Shown here: piece after piece, positions 7,900 through 17,821 of the stretch
How positions within the stretch are numbered: position 1 is the stretch's first letter
Layout of the letters: every line of letters starts with the position of its first letter
Assembly (NCBI GenBank): GCA_016709875.1
Contig: JADJLZ010000001.1
Span: 496,001-560,000, forward strand
Direction of reading: 5' to 3'
Length of the DNA: 64,000 nucleotides
Source of the DNA: Planctomycetota bacterium
Lineage (GTDB): Bacteria > Planctomycetota > UBA1135 > GCA-002686595
Program-made: the position numbers and the translations under genes
The notes under the pieces: model-generated
What the model was told of the DNA's origin: nothing
Databases searched by the model: none
What the model saw: only the letters and a program-made list of their open reading frames with translations

Positions 7900-9510
7900 A
7901 TGAGCGCCCAACGAGCTCCGAGCGCTGGCTGGATCCTCGGCCTCGCCTTTGCGAGCGGAGCCGTGGCGCTCGTGCTCGAACTCTCGGCGGTGCGCCTGCT
8001 CGCGCCCTGGTTCGGCGCGACGAGCGGCGTGTGGACGCACGTGATCGGCGTGATCCTGCTCGCGCTGGCGCTGGGATATCTGCTCGGCGCGCGGCTCGCG
8101 CGCGCTGCGCGCCCGCAGCGTTCGCTCGCAATCGTGTTCTGGATCGCCGCGGCCTCGACCGCCTGGTTGCCCTCGCTCGCGCAGCCTGTCTGCGGCTGGT
8201 TCGTGCCGCAGGGGCTCGGGCTCGACGAGGCCGCGGGCGTCCTGCGCTGGGGAAGCCTCGCGGCCTCGCTGTTGCTCTTCGCACCGCCGACCTTCGTGCT
8301 CGGCTGCGTCGCCCCGCTCGCGACCGAGTGGCTGCAGCGCGAGCAGGGCTCGAGCGCGGGTGAGGCCGGAGGGCGCATCCTGTGCGTCTCGACGCTCGGG
8401 AGCCTGTGCGGGAGCTTCGCGACCACGTACTTCCTCGTTCCAGGGCTGGGCCTGACGCGCACGTACCTGGCGTGCGCGCTGTTGCTCGGCCTGCTGGCCG
8501 CGTTCGCGAGCCTGCGCGCGCGCCGCGCCGGCCCCGAACTCGCCGCGCTGCTCGCGCTCGCCGGTGCGCTGCTCGGCTCGCGCTGGGAACGCCCCGCGCC
8601 GGGTGAGGGCGACCGCGTGCTCGACGAGCGCGAGACGGCCTACCAGTCCGTGCGCGTCGTCGAGCGCCGCGAGCAGGGTCAGCCGACGCTGCGCTTCCTG
8701 CAGGTGAACGAGGGCTTCGACTCCTTCCAGTCCGCCTGGCAGGAGGCCCCCGGCCTGCTGCCCGACGGCTACTACTACAACGCCTTTGCGCTGCCGCCCG
8801 CCTGGGACACGCTGCGCTCCGGACCCTGGCGCACGCTCGTGCTCGGCCTGGGTGCAGGCAGCACCTGGCGCGTGCTCGAGGGCACGCTGGGCGAGGGCCG
8901 CGCGCTCGAGGGCGACGGCGTCGAGATCGATCCGGGCGTCGTCGAGCTCGCGCGGCGCTACATGGATCTGCGCGAGACCCCCGGCCGCCGCGTGTGGGCC
9001 GGCTTGGATGGCCGCAGCGCGCTGCGCTCGCTCGGGGGCGACTACGACCAACTGGTGATCGACGCCTACGCGAACCAGGTCGAGATCCCCCCGCAGCTGG
9101 CCACGCTCGAGTTCTTCGAGGCAGCCGCGTCGCACTTGCGCCGCGGCGGGTGGATCAGCGCCAACGTCGGTGGGTTCGGTTTGGAGGACCCGGTCGCACT
9201 GGCGCTCGCGCGCACGGCGGCGCGCGCGCTCGCTGGGCGCGTGTTGCTCCTGTGCGTGCCCTTCTCGCGCAACCTGGCGCTCGTGGGGCGCGTCGGGGCC
9301 GAGCTGCCGGAGCCGGGCACCCCAGCGTTCCTGGAGCTGCGGAACGTCGGTCTGGCGCGCCTTGCGAACCAGGTCTCCCTGCCGGGTACATGGCGCTTCG
9401 TCGAACCGGGCCCCGAGCGGGTGCTGACCGACGATCTCGTGCCGATCGAGCGCCTCCAGGAGGCCTCGCTCGAGCGCGCCGCCATGGCGCGCGCGGAGGC
9501 CCGACGGTGA
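7900..9510 (+). CDS. Membrane-anchored spermidine synthase-like protein (fused MFS/spermidine synthase family)
   Basis: The first half of the 536 residues has about seven hydrophobic segments, the first of which includes VLELSAVRLLAPWFGATSGV, typical of the fused MFS/spermidine synthase family. The second half is a Rossmann methyltransferase-like domain: VLGLGAGST, then VEIDPGVVELARRY, then YDQLVIDAYANQ. The aminopropyltransferase gatekeeper sequence D-A-[YF] is kept, but the substrate is unclear and many members are uncharacterised. The stop overlaps the next GTG start (GTGA), so the two are probably one unit. Confidence 0.82.
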   Translation: MSAQRAPSAGWILGLAFASGAVALVLELSAVRLLAPWFGATSGVWTHVIGVILLALALGYLLGARLARAARPQRSLAIVFWIAAASTAWLPSLAQPVCGWFVPQGLGLDEAAGVLRWGSLAASLLLFAPPTFVLGCVAPLATEWLQREQGSSAGEAGGRILCVSTLGSLCGSFATTYFLVPGLGLTRTYLACALLLGLLAAFASLRARRAGPELAALLALAGALLGSRWERPAPGEGDRVLDERETAYQSVRVVERREQGQPTLRFLQVNEGFDSFQSAWQEAPGLLPDGYYYNAFALPPAWDTLRSGPWRTLVLGLGAGSTWRVLEGTLGEGRALEGDGVEIDPGVVELARRYMDLRETPGRRVWAGLDGRSALRSLGGDYDQLVIDAYANQVEIPPQLATLEFFEAAASHLRRGGWISANVGGFGLEDPVALALARTAARALAGRVLLLCVPFSRNLALVGRVGAELPEPGTPAFLELRNVGLARLANQVSLPGTWRFVEPGPERVLTDDLVPIERLQEASLERAAMARAEARR

Positions 9511-9974
9511 CGGCTCCCGTCCAGGCGACGCACTTCGAGCAGGCCGCGGCGCAAGCACGCGCGGGAGACTACCTCGCCGCGTGGAAGCTGGCGGACGCGG
9601 GCACCACGCCGCTCGAGGTTGCGCAGGCGCGCGCCTTCGTGCGCTACCACGCCGGCGACCTCGACGGGGCCCTGATGCAGGCGCGCGAGGGCCTGCGCTC
9701 CTCGCCCGAAGATCCCTGGCTGCTCTCGACAGCGACGCAGATCGCGCTCGCGCTGCACCGTGGGGCGGCGGCCGAACGCACGCTCGCAAGTTGGAAGGCG
9801 CAGGCCGGCGACCCCGAGCGCGAGAGCCTGGAGCGCGCCACCGCGGACCTCGTGGAACTGAGGCGCGCCGAGGCCGGCGCCGCGCGGGGGGTGCGACGTG
9901 CTGGGTGGATCAGTGCCGCGGGCGCGCTGCTCGCCGCGTGCCTGCTCGCCGGGCTCGCACGCCGGCCGCGCTGA
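9507..9974 (+). CDS. Small TPR-like protein with C-terminal membrane anchor
   Basis: The 155-residue protein starts at GTG 9507, overlapping the previous stop. A GGAGG Shine-Dalgarno at 9494-9498 is 8 nt upstream. Three helix pairs with TPR spacing are visible (ARAGDYLAAWKLAD, YHAGDLDGALMQAREGL, LHRGAAAERTLASW). They are followed by a hydrophobic segment near the C terminus (ISAAGALLAACLLAGLA) ending in RRPR. This suggests a tail-anchored cytoplasmic scaffold for the synthase-like membrane protein encoded just upstream. No enzymatic motif. Confidence 0.7.
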   Translation: MTAPVQATHFEQAAAQARAGDYLAAWKLADAGTTPLEVAQARAFVRYHAGDLDGALMQAREGLRSSPEDPWLLSTATQIALALHRGAAAERTLASWKAQAGDPERESLERATADLVELRRAEAGAARGVRRAGWISAAGALLAACLLAGLARRPR

Positions 9975-9990
9975 GCGGTGGGGAAACGCA

Positions 9991-10020
9991 GCCGCCCGCT
10001 CCCTCGCGGGAACGGGCGGC
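9991..10020. terminator. Hairpin between convergent genes
   Basis: GCCGCCCG (9991-9998) pairs with CGGGCGGC (10013-10020). Inside, after one C/A mismatch, TCCC pairs with GGGA around a TCGC loop. It lies between the ends of the TPR-like gene and the HEAT gene and can serve both strands. No U-run follows. Confidence 0.65.
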
Positions 10021-10044
10021 GTAGAGTGCGATTCCTCGCTCGAC

Positions 10045-12138
10045 TCAGAGGATGTCGAGCAGACCGGTGCCCTCGGGCGTGGTCAGGGTCGAGGTGTTCG
10101 CGCGGTAGTTGATGTTCGTGGAGATCTTGGAGTTCCAGGGGAACTGCTCCTTGTCCGCGACGATCCCGAGCGCGACCGCGGCGAAGCCGCGAGCGGTGCC
10201 CGTGATCTCCTTGTTCTTGAGCATCTCCACGAGCGGGTCGATCGAGCGCGAGTCGCCGATGAAGCCCAGGCCCGAAGCCACGGCCGCCTGGGCGGCGAGG
10301 CTCTTGGCGTCGCGCAGCATCTCGACGAGGTCAGGGACCAGCGTCTTGTCGCCGAGCAGACCGAGCGCGATGGCCGCCTGCTGCAGCAGGACGGGCTTGT
10401 ACTTGGCGTCCTTGACGATGGCCTGGATCTGGCCCTTCGCCTCGGTTGCACCGATCAAGCCCAGGCCGAGCGCCATGTAGCCGCGCGCGGTGTTGTCCTG
10501 GTACTTGTCCATCTTCTCGCGCATGAGCGGGATTGCTTCGCTGTCCTTCGCGATGCCGAGCGCCACGCCATAGGAGCCCATGATGTCGACGCTCGAGCAT
10601 TCCTTGAGCGCGTTGCGCAGCGCCGCCTTCGCGTCGCCATTGCTCGGCAGCGCGGTGGAGGCGAGGTCCGTCAGTTCGCGTTCCATGACGCCGACGGCGA
10701 GCGCGGCCCAGGGGCGGGTGCCCGTGACGCCCTTGTCCAGCTTGCCGACCAGGTAGCCGCGGATCTCGTTGACGTTCTTCTCGGCACCTTCGCCCATACC
10801 GGGCTTGCCGCCGATCTGACCGAGCGAGATGAGCGCGAAGTAGCGCTCCTGCTGCTGGCCCTTCTTCTCGACCGCCATCAGCGCCTCGCGTGCCGCCTTG
10901 TCCTGGGGGTCGTTGTCGAGGTCGCACAGCTGGCCGAGGGCGAGGGCGCAGCTCTGGCGCACTTCGTCCTTCTCCTTCGAACGCTCGGCGATGCCGCCGA
11001 CGAGGTCCTTGACCGTGTTCTCGAGCAGCTGCTTGGCGTCGGCCGGGAGTTCCTTGTCCTTGCTGAGCAGGCGCGCGACCGCGGTCGGGACGTGAGCGCG
11101 GATCATGTAGTGGTTGGACTCGGTGTCGAAGTACTTGCGCAGGTACTCGATCTGCGCCTGGCGCGAACTGGAGGCGCCTTCCTTGCGGTCGAGGCCCGCA
11201 CCGGCCGACCAGTCGATGGGCGTGAGGCCCATCGCGATGATCGCGGCGACCTTGACGTCGCGCGTGCTGGTCTCGGGCTTGTTGATCTGCTCGACGAGGA
11301 AGTCGACGATCTCGCGGCGCACCTGGTTCGAGGTCGTGCGCGCACCGATCAGGCCCAGACCGTAGGTCGAGAAGGCGCGGGTGCGGAACTTGACTTCGTT
11401 CGAGCCGACGAGCTTGCGGCCGGCTTCGGAGTCGCCCGCGAGGTCCTTGAGCACCTGCACGGAGCTGTCGTTCGCGAGGATGCCGAGCGAGACCGCGGCG
11501 GTCTCGGCGATTTCCTGCGAGCCGTCCGGGAGCCACTTCTTGAAGATCTCCTCGAACTCGGACTTGCCGTCTTCGCTCTTGGCGTCGCCGAGCTTGGCCA
11601 GCGCGATCAGCGAACCCGTCACGATGTCGTTCTGGCGCTCGTGCTCGAGCGCGTACTTCAGACCCGGGACGATCTTCTCGCGGATGTCGCCCTGCGAGGG
11701 CTTGAGCGCATTCTTCGCGCCCGTCTTGTCACCCTGCTGCAGGAAGAAGTCGTCGCTGCCCGACACGACGCCGCTGTAGATCGCGGCCTTCAGGTTCAGG
11801 TACTGGTCCTTGTTGAAGTTCCACCAGAACTCCCAACCGGTCAGGTCGGGACCGGACGAGGTCGTGCCGCTGGTGGGGCCGGCGGGACGGCCGCCCGGCG
11901 CTCCCGTCGAGGCGCCCGGGCCCGCGGGCGTCGGGCTCGTCGGACCGGAGGGGCTGCCCGAGCTCGGGCCGGAAGGCGAGGGGGTCGAGGGGCCGGAGCC
12001 ACCTCCGCCGCCGCCGCCGCCGCCGGCCGGAACCGTGTCACCGGGCCCGCGGTAGGTACCGCCGTGGGCGAAGCTGATGTCCTGAAGACCGATGCAGCCC
12101 GCGAGAAGCAGGGCGCCGTATTGAACTGACTTGTTCAT
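10045..12138 (-). CDS. HEAT-repeat lipoprotein with Gly/Pro-rich linker
   Basis: The 697-residue protein has a lipoprotein-type leader, GALLLAGC with Cys at 15. Residues about 25-95 are low-complexity: AHGGTYRGPGDTVP, a run of nine Gly, then Pro/Ser/Thr/Gly. From about 120 to 680 it is a solenoid of HEAT-like repeats with recurring 'AxxALGLIG' cores (VALGLLGDKTLVPDLV, SGLGFIGDSRSIDPLV). Such solenoids are protein-binding scaffolds, and the leader places it in the cell envelope. The HGGTYRGPGDTVP stretch is, as I recall, shared by large exported proteins of marine planctomycetes. No catalytic residues. Partner unknown. Confidence 0.82.
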   Translation of the reverse strand: MNKSVQYGALLLAGCIGLQDISFAHGGTYRGPGDTVPAGGGGGGGGGSGPSTPSPSGPSSGSPSGPTSPTPAGPGASTGAPGGRPAGPTSGTTSSGPDLTGWEFWWNFNKDQYLNLKAAIYSGVVSGSDDFFLQQGDKTGAKNALKPSQGDIREKIVPGLKYALEHERQNDIVTGSLIALAKLGDAKSEDGKSEFEEIFKKWLPDGSQEIAETAAVSLGILANDSSVQVLKDLAGDSEAGRKLVGSNEVKFRTRAFSTYGLGLIGARTTSNQVRREIVDFLVEQINKPETSTRDVKVAAIIAMGLTPIDWSAGAGLDRKEGASSSRQAQIEYLRKYFDTESNHYMIRAHVPTAVARLLSKDKELPADAKQLLENTVKDLVGGIAERSKEKDEVRQSCALALGQLCDLDNDPQDKAAREALMAVEKKGQQQERYFALISLGQIGGKPGMGEGAEKNVNEIRGYLVGKLDKGVTGTRPWAALAVGVMERELTDLASTALPSNGDAKAALRNALKECSSVDIMGSYGVALGIAKDSEAIPLMREKMDKYQDNTARGYMALGLGLIGATEAKGQIQAIVKDAKYKPVLLQQAAIALGLLGDKTLVPDLVEMLRDAKSLAAQAAVASGLGFIGDSRSIDPLVEMLKNKEITGTARGFAAVALGIVADKEQFPWNSKISTNINYRANTSTLTTPEGTGLLDIL

Positions 12139-12412
12139 GGGAGTCGCGGTGTGGAAAGTTCGGGGGACCCTTGGAACGGAGCGAGGGAATCGCGGCCATC
12201 ACTGGCAAGACACGTGCCGCCTGGATCCGGTCTCGATCTTATGCAGCTCGTACAGGCGTGGACACCGCCTGACGCGCTTTTTTCCTGGGGTTTCACGCAT
12301 GGTCGCGTCGCTGGGCCCAGAGGCGGGGGCGTTCGCGTTCCTTCCTCGTAACGCGGAATTCCCTCCCTGGTCGCTTGTCCCCCCCGCGGGGAGGTAGGCA
12401 GACTCCCCGTCC

Positions 12413-13162
12413 ATGCCCGGCCTCGTGCACGAGCGCAGCTTCATCGCCTGGAACGAACAGGACGCGCAGCCGTGCCCGCGCCGCGAGCGCGAGGAGCACG
12501 CCTACCGTTGGCGTCGGCTGCCGGACCGGCCCAAGTGCTGGGTGGGGGAGGAGCGCGCTCGTGCGGCGGGGGAGGCCGCCGCCTCCGAGCGTGCACAGCT
12601 GGTCCACGACCTGCGCCACCTGCTGACGCGCGCCGAGCTCGAATGGGAGCTGGGCGAGCCGGCACGTGCGCGCGCCGCGCTGGCGCAGGCGCGCGGGTAC
12701 TGCGAGGAGGCGCTCGGCCTGCGCGCGCCGCAGCAGGTCGACCTCGTGCGCGTGTGCTCGGAGGAAGCGCGCGCCGCGGCGCTCGCGCAGATGGGGCGCC
12801 AGCTTCAGAGTTCGCTGCCGCGGGAATGCTCGCTCGTCTGCGGCGAGTCCGCGCTGCGACGGCTGCTGGCCAACCTGCTCGGCAACGCGCTGCGGGCGAC
12901 GCCCCAGGGCCAGACGGTGCGGCTCGAGCTCGCGGGGGAAGCCGACGGCGGCGCACGCCTGACGATCACCGACCGCGGCCCGGGCCTCGCGCGCGGAGAG
13001 ATCGACTCGCGCCTGGCGACGCGTTCGAGCGGCAGCGGCAGCACGGGCCTGGGCTCGCTCTCGGTGCTCGAGTGCGCGCGCAGTCTGCGTGCGACGATCC
13101 GCGTGGCGAGCGAGCCCGGCGTGGGGTGCGAGTTCGAGGTCCGGATTCCCGGACTGGCCTAG
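12413..13162 (+). CDS. Small soluble sensor-type histidine kinase (HisKA-like plus HATPase)
   Basis: The 249-residue protein has no membrane segment and no recognisable sensor domain. The H-box-like helix is LVHDLRHLL with His65. The ATPase domain has an N-box ([14 protein letters not shown], about 151-164), a G1 box (TDRGPGL, 186-192) and a G2 box (GSGSTGLG, 207-214), so ATP binding looks intact. Input must come from another protein or from the first 60 residues (Arg/Glu-rich with one Cys pair). No response regulator is adjacent. The gene converges on sdhB with a 4-bp overlap of stop codons. Confidence 0.8.
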   Translation: MPGLVHERSFIAWNEQDAQPCPRREREEHAYRWRRLPDRPKCWVGEERARAAGEAAASERAQLVHDLRHLLTRAELEWELGEPARARAALAQARGYCEEALGLRAPQQVDLVRVCSEEARAAALAQMGRQLQSSLPRECSLVCGESALRRLLANLLGNALRATPQGQTVRLELAGEADGGARLTITDRGPGLARGEIDSRLATRSSGSGSTGLGSLSVLECARSLRATIRVASEPGVGCEFEVRIPGLA

Positions 13163-13958
13163 GCGCCTTCGGGAGCCGCGCCCCGCGGCGGGCTGCTCTT
13201 GAGCGAGGCGCGCAGGAACTCGCGGTTCATGCGCGCGATGCTCGAGACGGGGATGCCCTTGGGGCAGGCGGCGCCGCACTCGTAGTGGTTCGTGCAGTTG
13301 CCGAAGCCTTCCTTGTCCATCGCCTCGACCATCGCCAGCGCGCGCGACTCGCGCTCGGGGGCGCCCTGGGGAAGCAGCTTCAGATGGCTGATCTTGGCCG
13401 CGACGAAGAGCATCGCAGAGGCGTTGGGGCAGGCGGCGACACACGCGCCGCAACCGATGCAGGCGGCGTTGTCCATCGCCTCGTCGGCGAGCGGCTTGCC
13501 GACCGGCAGCGAGTTCGCTTCCGGCGCGGAGCCCGTGTTGACCGAGATGAAGCCGCCGGCGGCGATGATGCGGTCGAAGGCGCTGCGGTCGACGACCAGA
13601 TCGCGCACCACAGGGAAGGCGTTGGCGCGGAAGGGCTCGACGGTGATCGTCGCGCCGTCGCGGTAGTGGCGCATGTGCAGCTGGCAGGTCGTGGTCTCGG
13701 CGTCGGGGCCGTGCGCGTGGCCGTCGATCACCAGGCTGCAGGCGCCGCAGATTCCCTCGCGGCAGTCGTGGTCGAAGCTGATGGGGGACTTGCCCGTCCC
13801 GACCAGGCTCTCGTTCAAGACGTCGAGCATCTCGAGGAAGGACATGTCGGGCGAGACCGATTCGAGGGCGTGCGTCTCGAAGGCACCGCTGGCCGAAGGC
13901 CCGCTCTGGCGCCAGACGCGCAGCGTGATCCGCAGGCCCTTCGCGTGCGTGGGTGCGC

Positions 13959-13962
<4 letters not shown>
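13159..13962 (-). CDS. sdhB: Succinate dehydrogenase/fumarate reductase iron-sulfur subunit
   Basis: The 267-residue electron-transfer subunit has an N-terminal plant-type ferredoxin domain with [15 protein letters not shown] and a further Cys in TTTCQL for the [2Fe-2S] cluster. A C-terminal domain has [14 protein letters not shown] and [15 protein letters not shown] for the [4Fe-4S] and [3Fe-4S] clusters. The frame is open upstream into sdhA, but the ATG at 13962 overlaps the sdhA stop (ATGA) and begins where homology starts. It is the last gene of sdhCAB. Confidence 0.95.
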
Positions 13963-15898
<1,936 letters not shown>

Positions 15899-15902
<4 letters not shown>

Positions 15903-16558
15903 CGGGAGGCTCCGCTGGCGAAGAAGTAGACGGGCATGGATGCGAAGCCGAGCGCCAGCAGGACGGCGATCAGCACCGAGAGTTTCTGCAGCAGCGGCGT
16001 GTAGCGCGGGTGCGAGAGGCCGAGCGTCTGCAGCGCGCTCTGGATGCCGTGGCTGAGGTGGATCGCGAGCGCCATCAGGCCGAGCAGGTAGGCCGCGAGC
16101 ACCAGCGGCTTCTCGAACTCGCCGCGCACGAGAGCCGCCATGCGTTCGCGCGCGGCGGCATCGCCGAAGCGGAACTGCGCCAGGTGCAGGATCAGGAACA
16201 GCAGCACGATGCTGCCGGTGACGAGCATGCTCTTGGATGCCAGCGTGCGCCCGCCGTGGCCAGGGTTCAGCGCGTACGGCGTCGAGCGCGCGGCGCGGTT
16301 CTGCAGGCTGACGCGGATCGCCTGGACGATGTGCGCGAGGAACAGCCCGGCCAGCACCAGCTCGGCCAGCGGGATCCAGGCGAACGACGTCAGCGTGTGC
16401 ACGTACCCGTCGAAGGCGGCGCCGTCGCGGTCAGAGAACAGCAGCAGGTTCTCCGCGAGGTGCACGACCAGGAAGCCCAGCAGGAGCAGGCCGGTGAGGG
16501 CCATCCAGAGCTTCTTGCCGATCGAAGAGCCGAAGAGCTTCTGCAGCCAGGCCATCAT
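15899..16558 (-). CDS. sdhC: Succinate dehydrogenase cytochrome b558-type membrane subunit
   Basis: The 219 residues have five hydrophobic segments. His residues placed for two haems appear in the helices ([45 protein letters not shown]). This is the single-subunit, dihaem anchor of type B complexes, which exchanges electrons with (mena)quinone. It opens the sdhCAB operon. ATG codons at 16558 and 16555 are both possible starts. An ATGA overlap joins it to sdhA. Confidence 0.92.
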
Positions 16559-16588
16559 GCACGGGTCTCCATGTTCGGGGCCAAGAGG

Positions 16589-17080
16589 CTAGCGGGAAGC
16601 TCCGCCCGGTTCCATGCGCTTGCGCTGCATCACGACCAGCCACTTGCCGCGCAGGACGACCTCACCGGACGAATTCTCGACCTCGGTCGAGAACGACACC
16701 CAGCCGCGCTTGGGTCCCGGCGTCGGATCGCGTTCGAGCACGCGCAAGACCATGCTCATCTCCGAAGGCGGCCGCAGCGGCGCCACGAACTCCATTTCGA
16801 TCTTCGAGAGCGCGACGATCGTCTCGCGGAAGATGCCCATGTCCCAGGCGAGGCCGCTGGCGAGCGATTCGATCAGCAGACCGTGTGCGATCCGTCCGCG
16901 GAACGGAGTCCGCGCGGCGAAGGCGGCGTCCGTGTGGATCGGGTTGTGGTCGCCGGTCAGCGTGGCGAAGGCGTCGACCTCGGCCTGTGTGCAGGTGCGC
17001 GTCGCCGAGCGGAAGGACTGGCCGGGCTCGAATTCGTCGAACCACAGTCCGCGCGGAGAGGAAACGGGCTGGGCGTCCAT
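16589..17080 (-). CDS. MaoC-like (R)-specific hydratase / acyl dehydratase
   Basis: The 163-residue hot-dog-fold protein has the hydratase motif TLTGDHNPIHTDAAFA; its Asp and His are the catalytic pair of R-specific enoyl-CoA hydratases. GRIAHGLLIESLAS is the conserved central helix. It probably hydrates an enoyl-CoA or enoyl-ACP thioester; the chain length cannot be told. The frame is open to 17203, but the extra 41 residues are unlike the family and cross the AT-rich intergenic dyad. It is read in the same direction as sdhC, 30 bp upstream of it. Confidence 0.88.
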   Translation of the reverse strand: MDAQPVSSPRGLWFDEFEPGQSFRSATRTCTQAEVDAFATLTGDHNPIHTDAAFAARTPFRGRIAHGLLIESLASGLAWDMGIFRETIVALSKIEMEFVAPLRPPSEMSMVLRVLERDPTPGPKRGWVSFSTEVENSSGEVVLRGKWLVVMQRKRMEPGGASR

Positions 17081-17128
17081 CGGGGGCAGAAGCCTAGCCC
17101 TGGCGGGCGCGCGTGCAAACGATCCAGA

Positions 17129-17161
17129 GTGCAACATAACGGACATTATCAGACGTTGCAC
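17129..17161. promoter_or_regulatory. AT-rich dyad between divergent genes, possible operator
   Basis: GTGCAAC (17129-17135) and GTTGCAC (17155-17161) are exact inverted repeats. Between them are ATAA and TTAT flanking CGGACA. The 33-bp element is much richer in A+T than its surroundings and lies between the divergent maoC-like and GyrI-like genes. A regulator site or promoter is plausible; neither is shown. Confidence 0.35.
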
Positions 17162-17214
17162 ACAGAGGGGAAGGATCTGGTCCGCGCGGCGCCGGGAACG
17201 CATTCTTTCGGTCT

Positions 17215-17814
17215 ATGCGCGCCACCGTGATCCTCGCCCTCCTGTTCTCCACGCTCTCGCTCGCCTGCCGGGCGACGCGCGGCAGCACGCCGCCGGTCGA
17301 TCTCCCCACGACGCCCGACGTCGCGCTCAGCACGGCGCCCTTTGCCACGGTCGAGTGCGCCTACAAGGAGCGCCTGGATCAGCCCTACGTGTTCCTCGAA
17401 CTCACGGGCAGCTATGCGCTCACCGGCCGCAGCCTGCCGGAGGTCGCGCGCCTGATGCACGAACAGGGTCTGGTCGCCGCGGGTCCGCCCTTCGCGCTGT
17501 TCTACGACGACCCGGGCGAGGTTCCGCTCGAGCGTCTGCGCGCGCGCATCGGATTTCCCGTCGAGGGTGTCGTGCAGCCGGCGGAGCCGTTGCGTGGCGA
17601 CGTGCTCGAGAGCGCGACGGTCGCGTACGCGCTCGTCGGCGGCGCGTACCCCGAGGTTCCGCGCAGCTACCCGGGGTTGCTCGCGTACGTGAAGAAGATG
17701 CACTGGACCGTGTCCGGACCGATCCGCGAGATTTACCTCGTCGAGCCCGGCGCGGTGCGCGACTGGTCGCAGTTGCGCTGCGAAGTCCAGGTTCCGGTCG
17801 GGATGGCGCCCTGA
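17215..17814 (+). CDS. Lipoprotein with GyrI-like small-molecule-binding domain
   Basis: The 199-residue protein has a lipobox-type leader (STLSLAC, Cys18), so it is probably anchored in the envelope. From about 40 on it resembles the GyrI/AraC effector-binding fold: paired segments beginning ALTGRSLPEVARLMHEQG and VGGAYPEVPRSYPGLLAYVKKM, with PPFALFYDDPGEVP between them and REIYLVEP near the end. That fold usually binds small hydrophobic or cationic ligands. An exported form without a DNA-binding domain is likely a ligand binder. It is divergent from maoC-like and convergent with the next gene. Confidence 0.68.
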   Translation: MRATVILALLFSTLSLACRATRGSTPPVDLPTTPDVALSTAPFATVECAYKERLDQPYVFLELTGSYALTGRSLPEVARLMHEQGLVAAGPPFALFYDDPGEVPLERLRARIGFPVEGVVQPAEPLRGDVLESATVAYALVGGAYPEVPRSYPGLLAYVKKMHWTVSGPIREIYLVEPGAVRDWSQLRCEVQVPVGMAP

Positions 17815-17821
17815 GCCGCGC

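Noticed and set aside
6550..9789. Very long open frame on the minus strand (about 1,080 codons)
   Set aside because: It is antisense to two well-supported plus-strand genes and reads as Arg/Ala/Glu-rich sequence with no domains; a GC-rich shadow frame.
9898..12129. Long plus-strand frame opposite the HEAT gene
   Set aside because: The minus-strand HEAT repeats are unmistakable; the antisense is composition-driven.
12139..12412. Short ORFs between the HEAT gene and the histidine kinase
   Set aside because: Frames in several phases have no Shine-Dalgarno or domain; the stretch is the divergent control region.
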